Position numbers and translations under genes: made by a program. A model generated the notes under the pieces. That model ran no database searches and was not told the DNA's origin. It worked only from the letters and a program-made list of their open reading frames with translations. From Collinsella aerofaciens (GTDB lineage: Bacteria > Actinomycetota > Coriobacteriia > Coriobacteriales > Coriobacteriaceae), in assembly GCF_028207065.1 (NCBI RefSeq), contig NZ_JAQLFP010000009.1, positions 6,004-70,003 of the forward strand: a stretch of DNA of 64,000 nucleotides, in the 5' to 3' direction. Positions within the stretch are counted from its first letter, which is position 1; each line of letters starts with the position of its first letter. Positions 60,522 through 64,000 of this stretch are shown piece by piece.

Positions 60522-61637
60522 TTACATTCCGTAACACTCAGCCGCTTTGGCCTTAAGCGCATTGACTGACTCTTCGTAGCCCTCTGCCTTGACCTCCATT
60601 TGCTTGGAGACGGCATCGAGATACGGGTGCACGTCCCATGACTTCAGACGCTCGGCGATTATGGCCGCAATCGTCTGGAAGAACACAAGATTTGGAATTG
60701 CGCTGAGCAGCGGAGCCACCTGAGGCACCGCAACCTCGTGAGCCTTACCCCTGGGATGGGCCGTGAGCAGCACCGTTTTTGCCGTAACGTTCGATAGCGC
60801 ATCGGCGATATTCGCAAGACGCTCCGACCCCTGCGGATCGTCGACGATAAACACCAGATAACCCGGAACGATCTGCATCTCGGGACCGTGGACGAAATCC
60901 TCGCCCTCGTGATGCATGGCAGGAATCTTGATGGTCTCGCTCAGCTTGAGGGCCGCCTCTTCGGCAACGCCATAGTTGGGGCCGTTGCCGACGACCATGG
61001 CGGGCATGTGCTCAGAAAGCTCGAGCATGCGGTCTTGGACATATGCCTCGGCGGTCTTGCACATCACGGCATTGGCATGGATAGCCTCGCGCAGGTCGTC
61101 TAAACGCTGGGCAACGCCCTTGGCGTCAATCGTTCCGCGCGCCTGACCGCCGTAAATACCAAAGAGCACCAGGTACTCAACGAGGACCTCGACGCCCAGC
61201 GTCACAAAGTCCACCGACTCGACGCCCACACCGTAGTCAAGAACGATATCAGTGTGCCCCTTGATGGGCGCCTCGACGTTTGCCGTGAGCGCAACAGCTG
61301 CCATATCGTGTGCACGCATGTAATCGAGCGCTGCAATCGTATTGGTCGAATAGCCACTCTGCGAGACGGCGATGTTGAGCGCATGCTGCGGATAGGTGTG
61401 TTCAAAATCGACGAAGGCCTCGGGCGTCACAACGGACACCTGCATCTGCAGCGCATCTTGCAGGTAATCTCGGGCGCAATCGGCGGCATGGCGCGACGAA
61501 CCCGAAGCAACGATGCGCAGCGCGTCAAAAGAACCGGACTGGATAATATCAACGAGCTGCGCTACCAGCTCAGACGAACGCTCGAGGTTCGCTCCCATAC
61601 GCACATGGGCAAGCTGAACGTAATCGAGCATCTTCAT
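60522..61637 (-). CDS. SIS-domain aminosugar/fructosamine phosphate deglycase, GfrE/GlmS-like
   Basis: The ATG at 61637 (GAGGTGAG upstream) gives 371 residues with two SIS domains like the isomerase half of GlmS: ALRIVASGSSRHAADCARDY, SQSGYSTNTIAALDYM, MVVGNGPNYGVAEEAALKLS, and the active-site IPAMHHEGEDFVHGPEMQI. Members beside mannose-family PTS genes include GfrE (glucoselysine 6-phosphate deglycase). With the FrlB-like gene downstream the pair mirrors gfrE-gfrF. The substrate is predicted, not proven. It is the first structural gene of the operon. Confidence 0.82.
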   Translation of the reverse strand: MKMLDYVQLAHVRMGANLERSSELVAQLVDIIQSGSFDALRIVASGSSRHAADCARDYLQDALQMQVSVVTPEAFVDFEHTYPQHALNIAVSQSGYSTNTIAALDYMRAHDMAAVALTANVEAPIKGHTDIVLDYGVGVESVDFVTLGVEVLVEYLVLFGIYGGQARGTIDAKGVAQRLDDLREAIHANAVMCKTAEAYVQDRMLELSEHMPAMVVGNGPNYGVAEEAALKLSETIKIPAMHHEGEDFVHGPEMQIVPGYLVFIVDDPQGSERLANIADALSNVTAKTVLLTAHPRGKAHEVAVPQVAPLLSAIPNLVFFQTIAAIIAERLKSWDVHPYLDAVSKQMEVKAEGYEESVNALKAKAAECYGM

Positions 61638-61661
61638 CGTCTCACCTCGTAACAAATCATT

Positions 61662-61674
61662 AGTATTTGATACC
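61662..61674. promoter_or_regulatory. candidate GntR operator 1 (AGTATTTGATACC)
   Basis: GTAT-TTG-ATAC is a near-perfect palindrome 24 bp upstream of the first deglycase start; on the minus strand it reads GGTATCAAATACT. HutC-subfamily GntR sites commonly have the GTnTAnAC-like form. Confidence 0.6.
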
Positions 61675-61696
61675 AATCACAGTTACAGGTTACGGC

Positions 61697-61708
61697 TTTT
61701 TGATACCT
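61697..61708. promoter_or_regulatory. candidate GntR operator 2 (TTTTTGATACCT)
   Basis: A second TTTGATACC half-site match 23 bp further upstream in the same 195-bp promoter gap between the GntR gene and the deglycase gene. No other match is visible nearby. Confidence 0.45.
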
Positions 61709-61831
61709 CTTTGTCGATTAATTTATCCCCATCGGCGAACGGTCGATTTTGAGCCATGTAAGGTTGTATATGTAGTCTGCTCAACGAATCAAAATTCCGT
61801 CAGTTTTTCAGCCCGTTATGCAAAAAACCAG

Positions 61832-62545
61832 CTAGTACGTATAGGTATATCCACCCGCATCGCCGCGGTTAAACGACTTGACGTACTCGATCGCCTGGCC
61901 GCTCGCATCGAAGCTCACGCACTCCAGCGTCAAGGCAAGATCGCCCTGCTCCAGTCCAAGCAGGCCGGCATCTCGCGCGCCCAGCGCTTCGATATCGAGC
62001 TTTTCCTGCGCCATGACCGGCTTTCGGCCCAACATCTCATAGGTCTCGTACAAACTGAAGACCGACACGTCAATATCTTCGATTGTGGGAAACAGTAGGC
62101 ACGGGATGAACGCCGTCTCAATCGATACGGGATCGCCGTTGACGCAGTTCAAACGCCGAATCGAATACAGCAAATCATCCTCGGCAATGCCAAACAGGTT
62201 GGCATAATATGGGCCCGCATAACGCTTGGAACGCGCGAGGATACGAACGGACGGCTCGCCGCCCGAAGCACGAACCGATTCGCGAAAGCCTCCCGTTCGC
62301 TCGTAGGCAACGGGCACCTTCTGTGCCACAAACGCGCCTTTTCCGCGGACGCGTCGAATCTGCCCACGCCGAACCAGCTCATCGACAGCACTTCGGATGG
62401 TCAAGCGTGTCGTACCGAATTCCTCGGCGAGGTCTTTTTCGGACGGAATCATGGAACCCGTGGGATATATACCGCGCTCGATACGCTCCTCGATGCGGCG
62501 TCGAATGCGCATATAAACCGGGGTGGCATCTACTGTTTCAGCCAT
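61832..62545 (-). CDS. GntR-family regulator, HutC/UTRA type (first of pair)
   Basis: A 237-residue regulator: winged helix (YMRIRRRIEERIERGIYPTG, TTRLTIRSAVDELVRRGQI, RVRGKGAFV) then UTRA domain (GGFRESVRASGGEPSVRILA, CVNGDPVSIETAFIPCLLFP, FNRGDAGGYTYTY). Its start overlaps the end of the next GntR gene by 16 bp. It lies directly upstream of the promoter of the sugar operon and is the prime candidate for its repressor, with a sugar phosphate as inducer. Confidence 0.9.
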   Translation of the reverse strand: MAETVDATPVYMRIRRRIEERIERGIYPTGSMIPSEKDLAEEFGTTRLTIRSAVDELVRRGQIRRVRGKGAFVAQKVPVAYERTGGFRESVRASGGEPSVRILARSKRYAGPYYANLFGIAEDDLLYSIRRLNCVNGDPVSIETAFIPCLLFPTIEDIDVSVFSLYETYEMLGRKPVMAQEKLDIEALGARDAGLLGLEQGDLALTLECVSFDASGQAIEYVKSFNRGDAGGYTYTY

Positions 62546-63297
62546 TGTTCACCTGCCACGCTCCTCATGCCGTTCTTTTCGCCGTTGTCGGCAAAGCGGA
62601 ACTTTGTGGGCAAAATCACCGATTTGCAATGCTCCACAAAACACATGTCCTTATCAAATTCCATCGTGCTCTCATAGAACACCGGCGTTCCCTCTTCTTG
62701 TTGGAGCAGCTCGGCCTCTTCGGCGTTCAAACGCGAGATGGAGATATGCTCACGTCCATGCTCAACACGCACGCCACCTTCTTTGAGCAAGACATCGTAA
62801 AGGCTCTCGCACTCAAAATCGTGCTCGGGAAGCGATGGGCACAGGGACAGATTAACGTGAGCCGTCTCGATTGACGCCGGCTCGCCCTCAATAAGTCGAA
62901 CGCGCTGCATGCGGAGCAAAGGAGCGCCTATAGCCACCCCAAGCTTGTCGGCAAGCGTCTTATCCGCCTCGATGGTCTCGGTGGAAACCAGACGAGAAGA
63001 GGGATGCAGGCCGGCAGTCCGCACGGCATCGGAAAAGTTATACGTTTCCTGGAAGATGTTCAGCGGCTTAGGAGGACACACATACGTACCCGATCCGCGA
63101 CGGCTCTCGAGCGTTCCGCACGAGATGAGCCGCGTGATACCGGCGCGCAACGCCGTACGCGAAACGCCGATCTCTTCGCACAGCACGCGCTCGGCCGGCA
63201 GGCGATCGCCGCCGGCAAGCTGATGGTGCTGGATATACCATAGAATTCCCTCAACAGCACGATCTTTAGGGGGAATTGCATAAGATTCGCCTGCCAT
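62530..63297 (-). CDS. GntR-family regulator, HutC/UTRA type (second of pair)
   Basis: A 255-residue regulator only distantly similar to its neighbour: winged helix (KDRAVEGILWYIQHHQLAGG, GVSRTALRAGITRLISCGTL, RRGSGTYV) and UTRA domain (FQETYNFSDAVRTAGLHPSS, EGEPASIETAHVNLSLCPSL, FVEHCKSVILPTKFRFADNG). The UTRA pattern with SIETAHV resembles regulators of sugar-phosphate or glycated amine operons. The two regulators are translationally coupled, so they may act as a heteromer or respond to different substrates. Confidence 0.9.
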   Translation of the reverse strand: MAGESYAIPPKDRAVEGILWYIQHHQLAGGDRLPAERVLCEEIGVSRTALRAGITRLISCGTLESRRGSGTYVCPPKPLNIFQETYNFSDAVRTAGLHPSSRLVSTETIEADKTLADKLGVAIGAPLLRMQRVRLIEGEPASIETAHVNLSLCPSLPEHDFECESLYDVLLKEGGVRVEHGREHISISRLNAEEAELLQQEEGTPVFYESTMEFDKDMCFVEHCKSVILPTKFRFADNGEKNGMRSVAGEQWLKQ

Positions 63298-63335
63298 TGC
63301 ACAGACTCCTCATTCAGAAACGTATGCCGCCAAAA

Positions 63336-63824
63336 CTAGACCAGCCCTCCCATGGCATCAAATTCGGCCTTGATCTTCTCGGCGACATTCCGATACGACT
63401 TATATAGGCTTGAATCGCGTTTGACTTCGTCGGTCATAACGGGAATCTCTAATTTGGAAACCTCGTCTTTTCCCGTCTGAACCGCCACAACAACGCCCAT
63501 ACCAAGACACATATTACGCTTGGCTGCGTTCATTTTTGCCGCCTTAGCGGGATTTGCCAGAATACGCTGGGCAAATTCCTGTTTAGAGACCGCTTCATCG
63601 GCCTCCGGATCGCCCGCCTCGGCCACTTCGCACTGCAACACGTCCGCATAGTCAAAAATCTTCGGCTCGCCGCCGCGCTGATGTACGGCCCACTTGCGAC
63701 GCGTGGCATCCTGGTAGATAGCCGGCAAAAACGTAAACCGCGGCGGGTCCAAAATCGTATCCGTGATGGTAAACACATCGGGATCAAAGGCATCCTGCGG
63801 GTTTTTCTTCTTGAACAGCCCCAT
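63336..63824 (-). CDS. hypothetical soluble protein (162 aa)
   Basis: The ATG at 63824 has GGAGAGG upstream. The product starts MGLFKKKNPQDAFDPDVFTI and has strands such as RFTFLPAIYQD and PKIFDYADVLQCEVAE, a helical middle (AVSKQEFAQRILANPAKAAK) and MGVVVAVQTGKDEVSKLEIP near the end. It looks like a short intracellular beta-rich domain protein of unknown function, similar to C-terminal parts of some DUF4428-type proteins. It precedes the GntR pair by 38 bp and may be in the same transcript. Confidence 0.7.
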   Translation of the reverse strand: MGLFKKKNPQDAFDPDVFTITDTILDPPRFTFLPAIYQDATRRKWAVHQRGGEPKIFDYADVLQCEVAEAGDPEADEAVSKQEFAQRILANPAKAAKMNAAKRNMCLGMGVVVAVQTGKDEVSKLEIPVMTDEVKRDSSLYKSYRNVAEKIKAEFDAMGGLV

Positions 63825-63961
63825 ATCAGCCTCTCCTACTAACATTTAACAACTCAAGCTGAATATAGCACCAATTTCAAGCCTCCACCTCACCCTATCG
63901 GTACGCGGCGTCTATGGCTCGCCCAGCGGGGTAATACGGGCGAGGGCCGGGGAGGCATACT

Positions 63962-64000
63962 TTGTTTTGAGAAGTTCGCGAAGCCCACTTCTCAAAACAA
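63962..64000. repeat. perfect 14-bp inverted repeat at the window edge
   Basis: TTGTTTTGAGAAGT (63962-63975) pairs with ACTTCTCAAAACAA (63987-64000) around TCGCGAAGCCC. It is cut by the window end. It may be a terminator or belong to the CTCAAAAC hairpin family. Confidence 0.7.

Overview
The window is high-GC, densely packed bacterial DNA, probably from a Coriobacteriia gut bacterium, most likely Collinsella. The pointers are an actinobacterial mazG-eno-ftsB-ppx/gppA order, a fused CydDC, a HisZ-HisG fusion, a small DACGAQS protein inside the his operon, a lysine-rich TopA tail and many anaerobe-type carbohydrate genes. The genus is inferred from gene content; no rRNA is present. About 57 protein genes and one tRNA can be supported. 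There is no CRISPR array, prophage or intact insertion sequence.

Layout. 0-10 kb: a zinc-ribbon membrane protein, an archaeal-type topoisomerase I, a probable tatA-tatC-hypA-hypB operon, a STAS protein, an aminotransferase and NhaA. 10-18.8 kb: Mn-dependent pyrophosphatase, ROK glucokinase, a GntR regulator, mannose-6-P isomerase, a PcrA/UvrD helicase and UppP. 19-29.8 kb: a universal stress protein, a BceRS-like two-component pair, PurH, a GNAT acetyltransferase, a DUF2207 membrane protein, glutamyl-Q tRNA(Asp) synthetase and a phosphoesterase. 30-31.8 kb: a short AT-richer island with an antitoxin-like protein under a perfect palindrome and a lone PD-(D/E)xK-like protein. 31.8-36.1 kb: a DUF4342 protein, a second two-component pair, an orphan PTS IIB with a VOC protein, a TPR-like protein and tRNA-Leu(UAA). 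36.5-42 kb: gppA, ftsB, eno, mazG, yfcE and a stand-alone LarC C-terminal domain. 42-46.5 kb: fused CydDC and a YgbA-like protein, bracketed by two near-identical hairpin repeats. 46.5-55.7 kb: a near-complete histidine pathway (hisZG-D-C-B-H-A-F-I-small ORF-E, with a convergent PHP phosphatase). 55.8-63.9 kb: a predicted fructosamine (Amadori product) operon with two SIS-type deglycases, a complete mannose-family PTS (IIA, IIB, IIC, IID), an FrlC-like epimerase and two overlapping GntR/UTRA regulators.

Between genes lie unusual hairpins. One family has a nearly constant 13-nt loop with a GTCCC core but interchangeable stems. Others are long nested hairpins directly after stop codons, twin hairpins with an identical ACGTTCGG loop, a 226-bp MITE-like element and a duplicated tRNA 3' end. 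These, the sugar operon and the HisZ-HisG fusion are the most distinctive contents.

How the genes fit together: the his genes make histidine from PRPP and ATP; the 56-63 kb operon should import and phosphorylate a glycated amino acid or similar aminosugar conjugate and cleave it to a hexose phosphate, feeding the glycolytic functions seen elsewhere (glucokinase, ManA, enolase); CydDC supports cytochrome bd; HypAB and Tat support NiFe hydrogenase maturation and export.
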